A stretch of 35,276 bases of DNA from Candidatus Desulfovibrio gallistercoris (GTDB lineage: Bacteria; Desulfobacterota; Desulfovibrionia; Desulfovibrionales; Desulfovibrionaceae), in contig DWYJ01000047.1 of the NCBI GenBank assembly GCA_019118745.1, positions 1 through 35,276 of the forward strand. Reading direction: 5' to 3'. How positions within the stretch are numbered: position 1 is the first letter of the stretch; every line of letters starts with the position of its first letter. Of this stretch, positions 1-8,597 are shown in pieces. The notes under the pieces were generated by a model. That model saw only the letters and a program-made list of their open reading frames with translations, was not told where the DNA came from and did not search any database. The translations under genes and the position numbers were made by a program.

Positions 1-302
1 CCGTCCAGCACGCGCAGGGAACGTTCCACTTCGATGGTGAAGTCCACGTGGCCGGGGGTGTCGATGATGTTGATGCGGCAGTCCTTCCAGAAGCAGGTGG
101 TGGCGGCGGAGGTGATGGTGATGCCGCGCTCCTGTTCCTGCTCCATCCAGTCCATGGTGGATTCGCCGTCGTGGGTCTCGCCGATCTTGTGCGACACGCC
201 GGTGTAGAAAAGGATACGCTCGGTGGTGGTGGTCTTGCCGGCGTCGATATGGGCCATGATGCCGATATTGCGCTGTTTGTCTACGGCTACGGTGCGGGAC
301 AC
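1..302 (-). CDS. fusA: Elongation factor G, N-terminal part (runs off the left edge)
   Basis: Translational GTPase that moves tRNAs and mRNA through the ribosome after peptide transfer. Only the first 100 residues are here. They contain the G1 P-loop AHIDAGKTT (about residues 17-25), the switch I/G2 stretch RGITIT (about 59-64) and G3 DTPGH (81-85), the standard layout of EF-G. I start it at a GTG at 302 because GGGAGGA lies a few bases upstream and the protein begins [15 protein letters not shown], as other EF-G proteins do. It is the third gene of the str operon, 100 bp behind rpsG, with a stable hairpin in the gap. The identification is secure; domains II-V lie outside the window. Confidence 0.97.
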   Translation of the reverse strand, partial: MSRTVAVDKQRNIGIMAHIDAGKTTTTERILFYTGVSHKIGETHDGESTMDWMEQEQERGITITSAATTCFWKDCRINIIDTPGHVDFTIEVERSLRVLD

Positions 303-347
303 GGTCTTCCTCCCTGAGGGGATTATGGCTGTTTGATGCGTGAATCA

Positions 348-373
348 ACACCGCGCCCTTGCGGGCGCGGTGT
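348..373 (-). other. Perfect 11-bp hairpin between rpsG and fusA
   Basis: Bases 348-358 pair perfectly with 363-373 around the loop TTGC, giving a very GC-rich stem. Neither side is followed by a U tract, so it is not a standard intrinsic terminator. It could act as an mRNA-stability or processing element that separates rpsG and fusA expression. That role is inference; the pairing itself is seen directly. Confidence 0.6.
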
Positions 374-402
374 GCTCTCTACGTGGATTACGGGTGCGCG
401 GA

Positions 403-873
403 TTACCAGCGGTAGTGGGCGAAGGCCTTGTTGGCTTCGGCCATACGGTGGGTGTCTTCGCGCTTCTTCACCGCGCCGCCGCGGCCGTTGTAGGCATCCA
501 GCAGTTCGGCGGAAAGCTTGGAGGTCATGCCCTTCTCGCCGCGCGAGCGGGCATAGTTGATCAGCCAGCGGATAGACAGGGAGACCTGACGCTCAGGACG
601 CACTTCCATCGGCACCTGATAGGTGGCGCCGCCCACACGGCGGGCCTTGACTTCCAGATGCGGCTTGACGTTTTCCAGCGCCTTCTCGAAGGCGCGCATG
701 GGATCTTCACCGGTCTTTTCGGCGAGATTCTCGAGCGAGCTGTAGAAAATCCTTTCAGCCGCGCCCTTCTTGCCGTCGTACATGAGACGGTTGACGAACT
801 TGGTCACGAGGCGGCTGTTGTACAGCGGATCGGGCAGAACTTCCCTCTTCGGGACAGGACCTTTACGGGGCAT
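403..873 (-). CDS. rpsG: 30S ribosomal protein S7
   Basis: Primary 16S rRNA-binding protein that nucleates assembly of the 30S head and lines the E-site mRNA exit. The 156 residues equal the usual bacterial length. The protein begins [10 protein letters not shown] and has the basic S7 core, with [12 protein letters not shown] in the middle and ending in [18 protein letters not shown] at 873 is preceded by AAGGAG. It lies 107 bp downstream of rpsL and 100 bp upstream of fusA, the classic str operon order. In E. coli S7 represses this operon through its mRNA; I did not identify the matching site here. Confidence 0.98.
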   Translation of the reverse strand: MPRKGPVPKREVLPDPLYNSRLVTKFVNRLMYDGKKGAAERIFYSSLENLAEKTGEDPMRAFEKALENVKPHLEVKARRVGGATYQVPMEVRPERQVSLSIRWLINYARSRGEKGMTSKLSAELLDAYNGRGGAVKKREDTHRMAEANKAFAHYRW

Positions 874-980
874 GATATTCTCCTTGAAAAGGCAGCAGTT
901 GCGGCGTCACCAGCCCCGCAGCGCCGGCGCGCTCCGGGCGCGGCCAGACGTTGCATGACGTACGCCGTGCGCAAAAAAGA

Positions 981-1352
981 CTACTTCGGACGCTTGGCGC
1001 CGTACTTGGAACGGCTCTTGCGGCGATCGGACACGCCGGAGGTGTCAAGGGTACCGCGCACGATGTGGTAACGCACACCGGGCAAGTCCTTGACGCGGCC
1101 GCCGCGGATGAGCACCACGGAGTGTTCCTGAAGGTTGTGACCTTCACCGGGGATGTAGGCCGTCACTTCGATACCGTTGGTCAGGCGCACACGGGCGACC
1201 TTACGCAGAGCCGAGTTCGGCTTTTTCGGGGTGGTGGTGTACACGCGGGTGCACACGCCGCGGCGCTGCGGGCAGGCCTGCAGGGCCGGGGTCTTCTTGC
1301 GCTTCACCACCGCTTTCCGCTCGATGCGGATGAGCTGGTTGATAGTAGGCAT
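981..1352 (-). CDS. rpsL: 30S ribosomal protein S12
   Basis: Decoding-centre protein of the small ribosomal subunit. The 123 residues match the family length, and the sequence carries the invariant stretches [20 protein letters not shown] and [21 protein letters not shown]. The lysines whose changes give streptomycin resistance in other bacteria (in TPKKPNS and GRVKDLP) are of wild type. ATG at 1352 is preceded by GGAGG. It is the first gene of the str operon, read from a sigma70-type promoter at 1422-1450. Confidence 0.98.
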   Translation of the reverse strand: MPTINQLIRIERKAVVKRKKTPALQACPQRRGVCTRVYTTTPKKPNSALRKVARVRLTNGIEVTAYIPGEGHNLQEHSVVLIRGGRVKDLPGVRYHIVRGTLDTSGVSDRRKSRSKYGAKRPK

Positions 1353-1421
1353 GGATTCCTCCAGATATTCTTGACCACGTTGGGACGGCAGGCACCACGC
1401 CGATACCGTCCAGAGCGGCGA

Positions 1422-1450
1422 ACCATACGTAATTTGGCAAAATCTGTCAA
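1422..1450 (-). promoter_or_regulatory. Sigma70-type promoter of the rpsL-rpsG-fusA operon
   Basis: On the minus strand a perfect -35 box TTGACA (1445-1450) is separated by 17 bp from TATGGT (1422-1427). The predicted start is about 65 bp upstream of the rpsL ATG. The spacing is ideal and no other gene intervenes. The same -35/-10 pair, with an 18-bp spacer, occurs in front of tyrS. Confidence 0.75.
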
Positions 1451-1487
1451 GCGGCGCGGCCCGCGGGCGTCACGGCCTGCGGGGCGC

Positions 1488-2453
1488 TCAGTACCTGCCG
1501 CCGTAGTCGCGGGGCAGGCGGCAGCGCGGCGGGAAGTCCCCTTCCAGTTCCAGCAGCGGCTGCCGCAGCAGCATCTCGCAGATGCCGGGCATGAGGCCGT
1601 CGTCCCAGGGGATGATGTCGTAGATCTCGCCGGGGCCGCCCAGCGGATGTTCCGTGACGACGCCCCTGTCGTCCAGATGATAGAGCATGAGCCCGCCGCC
1701 TTCGGTCTGGTGGCGCTGCGAGGAGCCGCCCAGCAGCCAGCCGTCCGGCAGGCGCAGGCAGCCGCGCAAAAAGTGGCTGCTCGTGATCTTCCAGCGCTGC
1801 ACTTCATGCAGGAGGCCGTGTTCGTCCTCCCGGAAGCGGAAGAATTCGCCGCTGGCCGAGGAACAGCAATAGACGTCGCCTTCATGGACGTAGAGGGAGT
1901 GGGGGCAGTTCAGGCCGCCGGCCACGATGCGGGCCAGGGTGTGCCCCTGATGGCGGCGCAGGTGGAAGATGAGGCCCCAGCCCTCTTTTTTCCAGGCCAG
2001 GGAGGAGCGTTTCCAGCGGTCGAACGGCTGATGGTTGAAAGCCGAGGCCAGCACGCCGTCGCCCCAGGGCACGAAGTCGTTGAGGTGGATGGCGTCCAGC
2101 GGCAGCGTGTCGCCCCAGCCTTCCAGCGGCGAGAGGGCAAGGCTGGCCGGGCCGCCGCTATGCAGCAGGATGCGGGAATTGCCGGTATCGGCGATGCCCA
2201 GCAGAGAGCCGCCCAGCGGCTTCACGCTGTGGGCCAGATTCTCGTGGGGGCCGGGCAGGCGCACCGCTTCGAGACCGTCGGCGTCCAGCCGTTGCAGCAT
2301 GCTGTCCGAGGCCACGTAGAGCGCTCCTTCATGACGGCAGACGCCGCAGACGCGCAGCACGTTGCCGGGGCAGTACCAGAAAGCCTGCCGCTGTTCCACA
2401 TCATATCCGACCAGGGAGACGGCGCTGTTGACGCAGCCCAGCAAAACCCGCAT
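1488..2453 (-). CDS. Conserved hypothetical protein, beta-propeller-like (possibly DUF4915/TIGR03032-like)
   Basis: A 321-residue soluble-looking protein with no signal peptide or membrane span. The sequence is a series of short blade-like units with Gly/Asp turns and aromatic strands (ALYVASDSMLQRLD, SLLGIADTGNSRILL, DVYCCSSASGEFFRF, GWLLGGSSQR), typical of a six- or seven-bladed propeller. The stretch CPHSLYVHEGDVYCCSSASGEF resembles the MPHSPRWHDG..W...SG.GE signature I associate with DUF4915/TIGR03032 proteins, but this is a recollection, not a search. Its catalytic or binding role is unknown. It sits downstream of a small membrane protein gene with a 59-bp gap, so the two may be co-transcribed. 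The stop is close to the rpsL promoter, and both genes point the same way. Confidence 0.75.
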   Translation of the reverse strand: MRVLLGCVNSAVSLVGYDVEQRQAFWYCPGNVLRVCGVCRHEGALYVASDSMLQRLDADGLEAVRLPGPHENLAHSVKPLGGSLLGIADTGNSRILLHSGGPASLALSPLEGWGDTLPLDAIHLNDFVPWGDGVLASAFNHQPFDRWKRSSLAWKKEGWGLIFHLRRHQGHTLARIVAGGLNCPHSLYVHEGDVYCCSSASGEFFRFREDEHGLLHEVQRWKITSSHFLRGCLRLPDGWLLGGSSQRHQTEGGGLMLYHLDDRGVVTEHPLGGPGEIYDIIPWDDGLMPGICEMLLRQPLLELEGDFPPRCRLPRDYGGRY

Positions 2454-2512
2454 GACGACTCCTTGTGCGCGGCAGGGATCGGCAGCGGCGCGTGCGCGCC
2501 CGCTCCGCCGTG

Positions 2513-2749
2513 TCAGCGCAGATCAAACAGTTTCTTGAGCGAAAGCAGAAAGGCTGCCATCCCCAGCAGCACGGCAAGCACCACGATGCGGCAGAGCCAC
2601 AGCGCCGCATAGCCCAGAAAGACGCCGACCGCCGCCGCGAGGATGAAGCGTATGGCGGCATTGATGATGCCGGGCCTGCCGGAGGTCCAGCGTACGGCCA
2701 GAAAGCCGACGCCGCACAGCAGGATCAGTCCTAAAACGATGGCGTACAC
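2513..2749 (-). CDS. Small hydrophobic membrane protein
   Basis: A 78-residue protein starting at a GTG (2749). I prefer this start because GGAGGGA lies seven bases upstream and the hydrophobic sequence begins at once. The longer upstream frame is arginine/proline-rich and looks non-coding. I count two or three membrane spans: residues 2-18 (YAIVLGLILLCGVGFLA), about 30-50 (IRFILAAAVGVFLGYAALW), and 52-70 (IVVLAVLLGMAAFLL). The tail KKLFDLR is basic and probably cytoplasmic. No family is recognised. It precedes the propeller-like gene on the same strand. Confidence 0.65.
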   Translation of the reverse strand: MYAIVLGLILLCGVGFLAVRWTSGRPGIINAAIRFILAAAVGVFLGYAALWLCRIVVLAVLLGMAAFLLSLKKLFDLR

Positions 2750-2918
2750 AGGGGTCCCTCCGGCTGTCGTCGTGTCCCCGCCGGGCCTCGGGCATGCCGC
2801 AGTCCGGCGGCGGCTCGCACCGGGGCGGACGGAAGAGCGTATCCCGTATGCTCTGGGCCACAGTGCTGCCGCAGGCCCGTGCGCTCTTCCCACCGGCCTC
2901 GCGGGCATCGTTTCCGAT

Positions 2919-3007
2919 AGAGCATCTTGCCTTTGAAAAAAAGGCAAAATGCGAGGCGGCACTGCGCCGCCAGCTCTCGTTTTGTCTTTTTCAAGGGCGA
3001 AAAGCTC
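2919..3007 (+). repeat. Palindromic MITE-like element, copy A (short form)
   Basis: An 89-bp imperfect palindrome running from AGAGC (2919-2923) to GCTC (3004-3007). The left arm shares CTTTGAAAAAA and GCGAGGCGGC with copy B at 15171. A GGCGGC/GCCGCC hairpin forms the tip, and the right arm repeats the left arm in inverse (CTTTTTCAAGGGCG). It lies in the 367-bp gene-free stretch between the leu operon and the small membrane protein gene. It lacks the right half found in the 145-150 bp copies. Confidence 0.7.
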
Positions 3008-3012
3008 AAAGG

Positions 3013-3072
3013 CAGGCCGCGCTTCCCCGGAGAGAGACGCGGCCTGGGCGGACGGGAGAGCGTATCCCGTCC
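3013..3072 (-). terminator. Tandem hairpins downstream of leuB (possible terminator)
   Basis: Two perfect stems follow leuB on the minus strand: 3050-3056 with 3066-3072 (GGACGGG/CCCGTCC), then 3013-3021 with 3038-3046 (CAGGCCGCG/CGCGGCCTG). The second is followed on the minus strand by a weak T-rich stretch (TGCCTTTGAGCTTTT). They may end leu operon transcription. The U tract is poor, so I rate this only moderately. The left part (2750-2918) of this gene-free stretch holds no gene I can support. Confidence 0.45.
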
Positions 3073-3116
3073 GTCTGTCGCGGCGGGGCGCATCCCCGCC
3101 GCAACAGGATGATGGC

Positions 3117-4190
3117 TTACAGGCGTTCGATGACCAGACGGCCCATTTCCTTGCAGCCCACCAGCGTCTTGCCGGCTTCCATGATGTCGCCGGTACGGTA
3201 GCCGTCGGCCAGGGTGGTGCGCACGGCCTTTTCCACGGCGGCGGCTTCCTCTTCCAGCTTGAAGGCCATGCGCAGGAGCATGGCGGCGGAAAGGATGGTG
3301 GCCAGCGGGTTGACCTTGTCCTGTCCCGCGATGTCCGGGGCCGAGCCGTGGATGGGCTCGAAGAGGCCCGGGCCGGACGCGCCCAGGGAGGCCGAGGGCA
3401 GCATGCCCAGCGAACCGGTGATGACCGAGGCCTCGTCGGACAGGATGTCGCCGAAGATGTTGCCGGTCACGATGACGTCGAACTGCGAGGGATCGCGCAC
3501 CAGCTGCATGGCCGCGTTGTCCACGTACATGTGGCTGAGCTCGATGTCCGGGTAGTCCTTGTGGGTCTCTTCCACCACGCTTTTCCAGAGGCGGGAGGTC
3601 TCGAGCACGTTGCTCTTCTCCACGGAGCAGACCTTCTTGCGGCGCTGGCGGGCGGCCTCGAAGGCCACCTTGGCGATGCGGCGCACTTCCTCTTCGCTGT
3701 AGATCATGGTGTTGAAGCCCACGCGCTGTCCGTCGCGTGTCTCGATGCCGCGAGGCTCGCCGAAGTAGATGTCGCCGGTGAGCTCGCGCACCACGATGAG
3801 GTCAAGCCCGCGGGCGGCCACATCGGGCCGCAGCAGGCAGGCCCCGGCCAGTTCGGGCAGGAGCATGGCCGGGCGCAGGTTGGCGAAGAGGCCCAGCGCC
3901 TTGCGGATGCCGAGCAGGCCCTTTTCGGGGCGGATGGACGGATCGAGGTTGTCCCATTTGGGGCCGCCCACGGCCGCCAGGAAGACGGCGTCGGCCTTGC
4001 GGCAGGCTTCCACCGTGGCGTCGGGCAGGGGATTGCCGGTGGCGTCGATGGCCGCGCCGCCGATGAGGGCGGTCTCGAACACGAATTCATGGCCGAATTT
4101 GGCCGCCACGGCCTTGAGCACGGCCACGCCCTGTTCCATGATCTCGGGGCCGCTGAAGTCCCCGGGCAGCAGACAGATGGTCTTTTTCAT
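3117..4190 (-). CDS. leuB: 3-isopropylmalate dehydrogenase
   Basis: NAD-dependent oxidative decarboxylation of (2R,3S)-3-isopropylmalate to 2-oxoisocaproate, the third dedicated step of leucine synthesis in the cytoplasm. The 357 residues match the family. Visible motifs are the N-terminal [11 protein letters not shown] (usually GDGIGPE; here GDFSGPE, a small departure), the substrate-binding RPAMLLPEL with downstream [15 protein letters not shown], the catalytic VEKSNVL, the metal-binding [12 protein letters not shown] and the NAD-binding [21 protein letters not shown] at 4190 follows GCGAGG. It is the last gene of the leu cluster, separated from leuD by a 73-bp gap that holds a terminator-like hairpin, so its expression may be lower than that of leuACD. 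Confidence 0.97.
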   Translation of the reverse strand: MKKTICLLPGDFSGPEIMEQGVAVLKAVAAKFGHEFVFETALIGGAAIDATGNPLPDATVEACRKADAVFLAAVGGPKWDNLDPSIRPEKGLLGIRKALGLFANLRPAMLLPELAGACLLRPDVAARGLDLIVVRELTGDIYFGEPRGIETRDGQRVGFNTMIYSEEEVRRIAKVAFEAARQRRKKVCSVEKSNVLETSRLWKSVVEETHKDYPDIELSHMYVDNAAMQLVRDPSQFDVIVTGNIFGDILSDEASVITGSLGMLPSASLGASGPGLFEPIHGSAPDIAGQDKVNPLATILSAAMLLRMAFKLEEEAAAVEKAVRTTLADGYRTGDIMEAGKTLVGCKEMGRLVIERL

Positions 4191-4225
4191 AGCAGTACCT
4201 CGCGGGGCCTGGCCCCGGCTGTGGG

Positions 4226-4258
4226 AAAAAAGGCCCGGAACGCCATGCGCTCCGGGCC
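4226..4258 (-). terminator. Intrinsic terminator/attenuator between leuD and leuB
   Basis: On the minus strand an 8-bp GC-rich stem GGCCCGGA (4251-4258) pairs with TCCGGGCC (4232-4239). The loop is 11 bases and a run of six to seven U follows (4226-4232). This has the full form of a rho-independent terminator, yet lies inside an operon with leuB starting 36 bp further on. Partial termination would lower leuB relative to leuACD. Confidence 0.75.
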
Positions 4259-4263
4259 GGGGA

Positions 4264-4764
4264 TTAACCTTGAGCGGCCAGACGTTCCTTGACGTAGTTG
4301 ACCATGCCGCCCTTTTCCACGATGCGGGCCATGGAGGCCGGCAGGGGCGGGCAGGCTATCTCCACGCCGTTGGTCAGGTCGCGGATGACGCCGGCGGCGG
4401 CGTCGATCTCCAGCTCGTCGCCGTCCTTGAGCTTGTCCACATCATCGCCCACTTCCAGCAGGAGCAGGCCCATGTTGAAGGCATTGCGGTAGAAGATGCG
4501 GGCGAAGCTGTGCCCGACCACCACCGGGATGCCCGCGCCGAGGATGGCGATGGGCGCGTGTTCGCGGGAGGAGCCGCAACCGAAGTTGCGCCCCGCCACC
4601 ATGATGTCGCCGGGCGTGACGCGCTTCACCCAGTCCGGTTCCAGACCGGCCATGCAGTTCTCGCCCAGCTTCTTGGGGTCGGTGGTCACGAGGAAACGCG
4701 CGGGGATGATGGCGTCCGTATCGATATGTTCGCCCACCTTGTGGGCCTTACCCTTGAATTTCAT
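4264..4764 (-). CDS. leuD: 3-isopropylmalate dehydratase, small subunit
   Basis: Small (swivel-domain) subunit of isopropylmalate isomerase, which pairs with LeuC to convert 2- to 3-isopropylmalate. The 166 residues are typical of the short archaeal/deltaproteobacterial form rather than the roughly 200-residue enterobacterial LeuD. The N-terminal [18 protein letters not shown], the substrate-recognition [12 protein letters not shown] and [17 protein letters not shown] are all present. ATG at 4764 follows GGAGG. The start is only 15 bp after the leuC stop, so the two subunits are likely translated in balance. Confidence 0.97.
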   Translation of the reverse strand: MKFKGKAHKVGEHIDTDAIIPARFLVTTDPKKLGENCMAGLEPDWVKRVTPGDIMVAGRNFGCGSSREHAPIAILGAGIPVVVGHSFARIFYRNAFNMGLLLLEVGDDVDKLKDGDELEIDAAAGVIRDLTNGVEIACPPLPASMARIVEKGGMVNYVKERLAAQG

Positions 4765-4779
4765 GATCTGTCCTCCGGC

Positions 4780-6042
4780 TTACAGTTGGTCGGGACCGGC
4801 CACGCAGCCCGCCACGGCGCTGGCGGCCGCCACCACGGGGCTGGCAAGGTAGACTTCGGATTGCAGGCTGCCCATGCGGCCGCGGAAGTTGCGGTTGGTG
4901 GTGGCCACGGCGCGCTCGCCGTCGCCGAGGATGCCCATGTGGCCGCCGAGGCAGGGGCCGCAGGTGCAGGGGCCGACGATGCAGCCCGCGTCCATGAAGG
5001 TCTCCAGCAGGCCTTCCTTGAGGCTCTGCTTCCAGACAGCGGGGGTGGAGGGCAGCACGATGCAGCGCACGCCCTTGGCCACCTTGCGGCCGCGCAGGAT
5101 CTCCGCCGCGTCGCGCATGTCGCTGATGCGGCCGTTGGTGCAGGAGCCGATGACCACCTGCTGGATGGGGGTATCCCGCACTTCGGAGACGTTCTTCACG
5201 TTGGAAGGCAGATGCGGACAGGCCACCACCGGCTCCTGGCCGGTGACGTCGATGTCCACCACTCGCTCGTACTGCGCGCCAGGATCGGCGGCCAGTTCCA
5301 GCGTCACGCCGGGGCGGCCGTGTTCGGCGCAGTAGCGGCGGGTCTGCTCGTCCACGGCGAAGAGGCCCACCTTGCCGCCGGCCTCGATGGCCATGTTGGC
5401 GATGGTCAGGCGGCCTTCCACCGGCAGGTCGTCGATGACGTTGCCGCCGAATTCCAGCGCCTTGTAGAGCGCGCCGTCCACGCCGATGGTCTTGATGAGC
5501 AGCAGCATGAGGTCCTTGGCGCGCAGCCAGCGGGGCATGTCGCCCGTCACGTTGACGCGGATGGTGGACGGCACCTTGAACCAGGTCTCGCCCAGCGCCA
5601 TGCCGGCGGCGATGTCCGTGGAGCCCATGCCCGTGGCGAAGGCGCCCAGGCCGCCGTATGTGCAGGTGTGGCTGTCCGCGCCGATGACCACGTCCCCCGG
5701 GCCCACCAGGCCGCGTTCGGGCAGCAGGGTGTGTTCCACGCCGCAGTCGCCGCCTTCATAGTAATGGGTGATGCCCATCTCTTCGGCAAACTTGCGCGTC
5801 ACCATGACCTGATTGGCGGAGTCGATGTCCTTCTGGGGGGTGAAGTGGTCCATGACCAGCGCGACCTTGTCCTTGTCGAAGACCTGTTTCGCGCCCATGC
5901 CGCGGAAGGACTTGATGGCCAGCGGGCCGGTGATGTCGTTGGCCAGCACCAGCGAGAGGCGGCACTGCACGATCTGGCCGTCACGCTCGATGACGTCGTC
6001 CGTATGGGCCTGCAGGATTTTTTGTGCAAGCGTCTGAGGCAT
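4780..6042 (-). CDS. leuC: 3-isopropylmalate dehydratase, large subunit
   Basis: Catalytic [4Fe-4S] subunit of isopropylmalate isomerase (aconitase superfamily). The 420-residue length and sequence put it in the LeuC2/HacA-like group common in archaea and anaerobes. The cluster cysteines are visible in VVIGSCTNGR and in the CTCGPC segment. The active-site stretches GADSHTCTYGGLGAFATGMGS and NRNFRGRMGS are intact. ATG at 6042 is preceded by AAGGAG. It follows leuA by 78 bp, a gap that contains a small GGCGGCC/GGCCGCC hairpin, and leads directly into leuD. Confidence 0.97.
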   Translation of the reverse strand: MPQTLAQKILQAHTDDVIERDGQIVQCRLSLVLANDITGPLAIKSFRGMGAKQVFDKDKVALVMDHFTPQKDIDSANQVMVTRKFAEEMGITHYYEGGDCGVEHTLLPERGLVGPGDVVIGADSHTCTYGGLGAFATGMGSTDIAAGMALGETWFKVPSTIRVNVTGDMPRWLRAKDLMLLLIKTIGVDGALYKALEFGGNVIDDLPVEGRLTIANMAIEAGGKVGLFAVDEQTRRYCAEHGRPGVTLELAADPGAQYERVVDIDVTGQEPVVACPHLPSNVKNVSEVRDTPIQQVVIGSCTNGRISDMRDAAEILRGRKVAKGVRCIVLPSTPAVWKQSLKEGLLETFMDAGCIVGPCTCGPCLGGHMGILGDGERAVATTNRNFRGRMGSLQSEVYLASPVVAAASAVAGCVAGPDQL

Positions 6043-6120
6043 ATGGTACTCCTTTGCGGCGGCCCGTGGCCGCCCGGTGTGAGAAAATACGTCCGTCCGC
6101 GCTCCCCGGCGGGGGAGGTG

Positions 6121-7668
6121 CTAGCCGTGCTGGCAGTGCAGGCGTTCGCCTTCCTTTTCCTTCTTGGCAAGATTGTTGAGCGCGTTCACATAGGCGCGGG
6201 CGCTGGCCACCAGGATATCGGGATGCGCGCCCCGGCCCACGGCCTTGTACTGCCCTTCGCCCAGACGCACGGTCACTTCGCCGAGAGCGTCGGTGCCGCT
6301 GGTGATGGCGTTGATGGCGTACTGTTCCAGCTCCGGTTCCCGGCCCAGCATATCGTTGATGACGTTGAAGATGGCGTCCACCGGCCCTACGCCGAAGCCC
6401 GCGCCGCTGCGTTCCATGCCGTCGATGTCCATGAGCACGGCGGCCGTGGGCGGCACGCCGCCCGCATCGGAGCTCTGCACGCTCACATGGCGCAGGCGGA
6501 AGCGGTCGGGCAGGCGGTAGACTTCTTCCTGCACCAGCGCCATGAGGTCGTCGTCATGCAGGGTCTTCTTGCAGTCGGCCAGCTTCTTCACGGCCTCGAA
6601 CACCAGCTGCAGCTGTTCGTCGTCCAGCTTGTAGCCCATGCTCTCGAACTTGTTGCGCACGGCGTTGCGGCCCGAATGCTTGCCGATGACCAGGCTGGAT
6701 TCCGTGCGGCCCACGGACTGCGGGGTCATGATCTCGTAGGTCTCGCGGTTCTTGAGCATGCCGTCCTGATGGATGCCCGACTCATGGGCGAAGGCATTGG
6801 CCCCCACGATGGCCTTGTTGTTGGCGATGGGCTGGCCGATGGTCATGGAGAGCAGGCGGCAGGAGGGATAGAGCTGCTCGGTACGGATATTGTGCTCAAG
6901 ATGATAGAGGTCATGGCGCACGCGCAGGGCCATCACCACTTCTTCCAGAGCGGCGTTGCCCGCCCGCTCGCCGATGCCGCCGATGGTCACCTCAGCCTGA
7001 CGCGCCCCTACCCGCAGGGCGGCAAGGGTGTTGGCCACCGCCAGTCCGAGGTCGTTGTGGCAGTGCACGCTGAAGATGGCCTTGTCGCTGTTGGGCGTGT
7101 TCTCGATGACGTACTTGATGAGGGCCGCGAACTCGTCCGGCTGGGCATAGCCCACGGTATCGGGCAGGTTGATGGTGGTGGCCCCGGCCTTGATGGCCGT
7201 TTCCACCACGCGGCAGAGGAAGTCCTTGTCCGAGCGGGAGGCGTCCTCGGCGGAAAATTCCACGTTGTCGGTATAGCCCGCGCAGCGCCGCACCCCGGCC
7301 TCGATCATCTGGAGCACCACTTCCGGGTCCTTGCGCAGCTTGTGCTTCATGTGCAGGGGAGAAGTGGAAAGGAAGGTGTGGATGCGCGGCCGCCGGGCCA
7401 CCTTGACGGCCTCCCAGCAGCGGTCGATGTCGTTGTCCACGCAGCGGGCCAGACCGGCGACCTGGATGTCGCCCGCCTGCTGGGCGATGCTGCGCACGGA
7501 CTCGAAATCGCCGGGGCTGGAAGCCGGGAAGCCCGCTTCCATGATGTCCACGCCCAGCACTTCCAGCTGATGGGCCAGGCGCAGTTTTTCCTGGAGGTTC
7601 ATGGTTGCGCCGGGCGACTGCTCGCCGTCACGCAACGTCGTGTCGAAAAAGTAAACCTTGTTGTCCAT
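6121..7668 (-). CDS. leuA: 2-isopropylmalate synthase
   Basis: Condenses 2-oxoisovalerate with acetyl-CoA, the committing and normally leucine-inhibited step. I start at the ATG at 7668 (MDNKVYFFDTTLRDGEQSPG), nine bases after AGGAG, rather than seven codons upstream; this gives 515 residues. The HMGL-like TIM barrel begins with DTTLRDGEQSPG, HCHND carries the metal-binding histidines, and GIGERAGNAALEEVVMAL and HESGIHQDGMLK close the catalytic part. The C-terminal regulatory LeuA dimer domain (SSDAGGVPPTAAVLM and following) is complete, so feedback inhibition by leucine is expected. The gap to pssA is 118 bp and holds a 14-bp palindrome (7758-7771); I see no T-box or leader peptide. Confidence 0.97.
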   Translation of the reverse strand: MDNKVYFFDTTLRDGEQSPGATMNLQEKLRLAHQLEVLGVDIMEAGFPASSPGDFESVRSIAQQAGDIQVAGLARCVDNDIDRCWEAVKVARRPRIHTFLSTSPLHMKHKLRKDPEVVLQMIEAGVRRCAGYTDNVEFSAEDASRSDKDFLCRVVETAIKAGATTINLPDTVGYAQPDEFAALIKYVIENTPNSDKAIFSVHCHNDLGLAVANTLAALRVGARQAEVTIGGIGERAGNAALEEVVMALRVRHDLYHLEHNIRTEQLYPSCRLLSMTIGQPIANNKAIVGANAFAHESGIHQDGMLKNRETYEIMTPQSVGRTESSLVIGKHSGRNAVRNKFESMGYKLDDEQLQLVFEAVKKLADCKKTLHDDDLMALVQEEVYRLPDRFRLRHVSVQSSDAGGVPPTAAVLMDIDGMERSGAGFGVGPVDAIFNVINDMLGREPELEQYAINAITSGTDALGEVTVRLGEGQYKAVGRGAHPDILVASARAYVNALNNLAKKEKEGERLHCQHG

Positions 7669-7786
7669 GATGCACATCTCCTCTGGCATGACGCATCCTC
7701 TTCGGGACGATTGCCTGCATAACGTCCGCCCTGCGGAGGTCTGACCGGAAGAGAGGTGCCACGCGCGTGGCGGCCGTTACGCAGCC

Positions 7787-8575
7787 TTAATCGTCTGTAG
7801 ACGATAGGGCGCGTAGCAGCTGACGGTTGCGACGGGGAAGGATCACCAGCGTATAGATGATGCCGCCGGCGATGTAGAGGGCGCAAATGAGAAAGGCGAA
7901 GATCCGCGGCTGGGAATAGACCAGCGCCAGCGCCAGCAGCGCCCCCACGAGGGAGCGGATGGGATGGGCGCGCAGGAAGTCGTATTCCTTGAAGGAAAAG
8001 TAGCGGACCCGGCTGACCATGAGCAGCCCCACGAAAATGACGAGCAGGAAGCAGACGTAGGGGACGGCGGGCGCGAGGAAGTCCGGCAGCATGCCGGAGA
8101 AGAGCACGAAGGTCGCCAGCGTGCAGCCGCCCGCCGGGATGGGCAGGCCGATGAAGAAACGCTTGCTCACGAAGGAGGTGCTCACGTTGAAGCGCGCCAG
8201 ACGCAGCGCCCCGCAGGCGGCGTAGATGAAGGCCACGGCCACGCCCCAGCGCCCGAAGGCCTCGAGCTGCCACTGCCACATGAGCATGGCCGGCGCCACG
8301 CCGAAGGCCACCAGATCCGCCAGGGAATCGTACTGGACGCCGAACTCGCTGGCCGTGCCGGTCAGGCGGGCCACCTTGCCGTCCATGCCGTCCAGCAGAG
8401 CGGAAAGGAAAACAGCGTACACCGCGGCCTCGAAACGCCCCTGCACGGCCCAGACCATGCACAGGAAACCCATGAACATGCTGAGGGACGTGATGAGGTT
8501 GGGGAGCACATAGACCCCCCGGTGCGGGGCTTTCTTGCCTTGTTGCGGCGTGCTGTTCTCCACGGTTGTTTCCAT
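7787..8575 (-). CDS. pssA: CDP-diacylglycerol--serine O-phosphatidyltransferase
   Basis: Integral membrane enzyme that makes phosphatidylserine from CDP-diacylglycerol and L-serine. It is 262 residues long with seven or eight hydrophobic spans. The CDP-alcohol phosphotransferase signature DG-x2-AR-x8-G-x3-D-x3-D is complete: D65, G66, A69, R70, G79, D83, D87. This is the Bacillus-type (type II) PssA, not the soluble E. coli type. ATG at 8575. It lies 22 bp after psd, whose enzyme decarboxylates its product, so the pair forms the phosphatidylethanolamine branch. The leu genes follow on the same strand. Confidence 0.96.
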   Translation of the reverse strand: METTVENSTPQQGKKAPHRGVYVLPNLITSLSMFMGFLCMVWAVQGRFEAAVYAVFLSALLDGMDGKVARLTGTASEFGVQYDSLADLVAFGVAPAMLMWQWQLEAFGRWGVAVAFIYAACGALRLARFNVSTSFVSKRFFIGLPIPAGGCTLATFVLFSGMLPDFLAPAVPYVCFLLVIFVGLLMVSRVRYFSFKEYDFLRAHPIRSLVGALLALALVYSQPRIFAFLICALYIAGGIIYTLVILPRRNRQLLRALSSTDD

Positions 8576-8597
8576 AGCGGGGCCGATCCCTTGCGGC

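Noticed and set aside
348-373. rpsG-fusA hairpin as a transcription terminator
   Set aside because: Perfect stem but no U tract on either strand, and it lies within an operon that must be read through.
951-2612. Open frame of 553 codons on the plus strand
   Set aside because: Overlaps rpsL and the propeller-like gene in antisense and crosses the rpsL promoter. No recognisable protein.
2827-3072. Direct repeat GGACGG(A/G)AGAGCGTATCCCGT at about 2827 and 3050
   Set aside because: Only two copies of about 20 bp. The second is part of the hairpin after leuB. Not an array and not clearly mobile on its own.
3769-7722. Open frame of 1317 codons on the plus strand
   Set aside because: It lies antisense to leuB, leuD, leuC and leuA. 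It is His/Gly/Ala-rich and has no domain; it is the usual mirror of GC-rich codons in real genes.
7758-7771. Palindrome GCCACGCGCGTGGC upstream of leuA as a leucine-responsive operator or T-box
   Set aside because: No T-box elements, leader peptide or known operator consensus; a single GC-rich palindrome is expected by chance in this composition.
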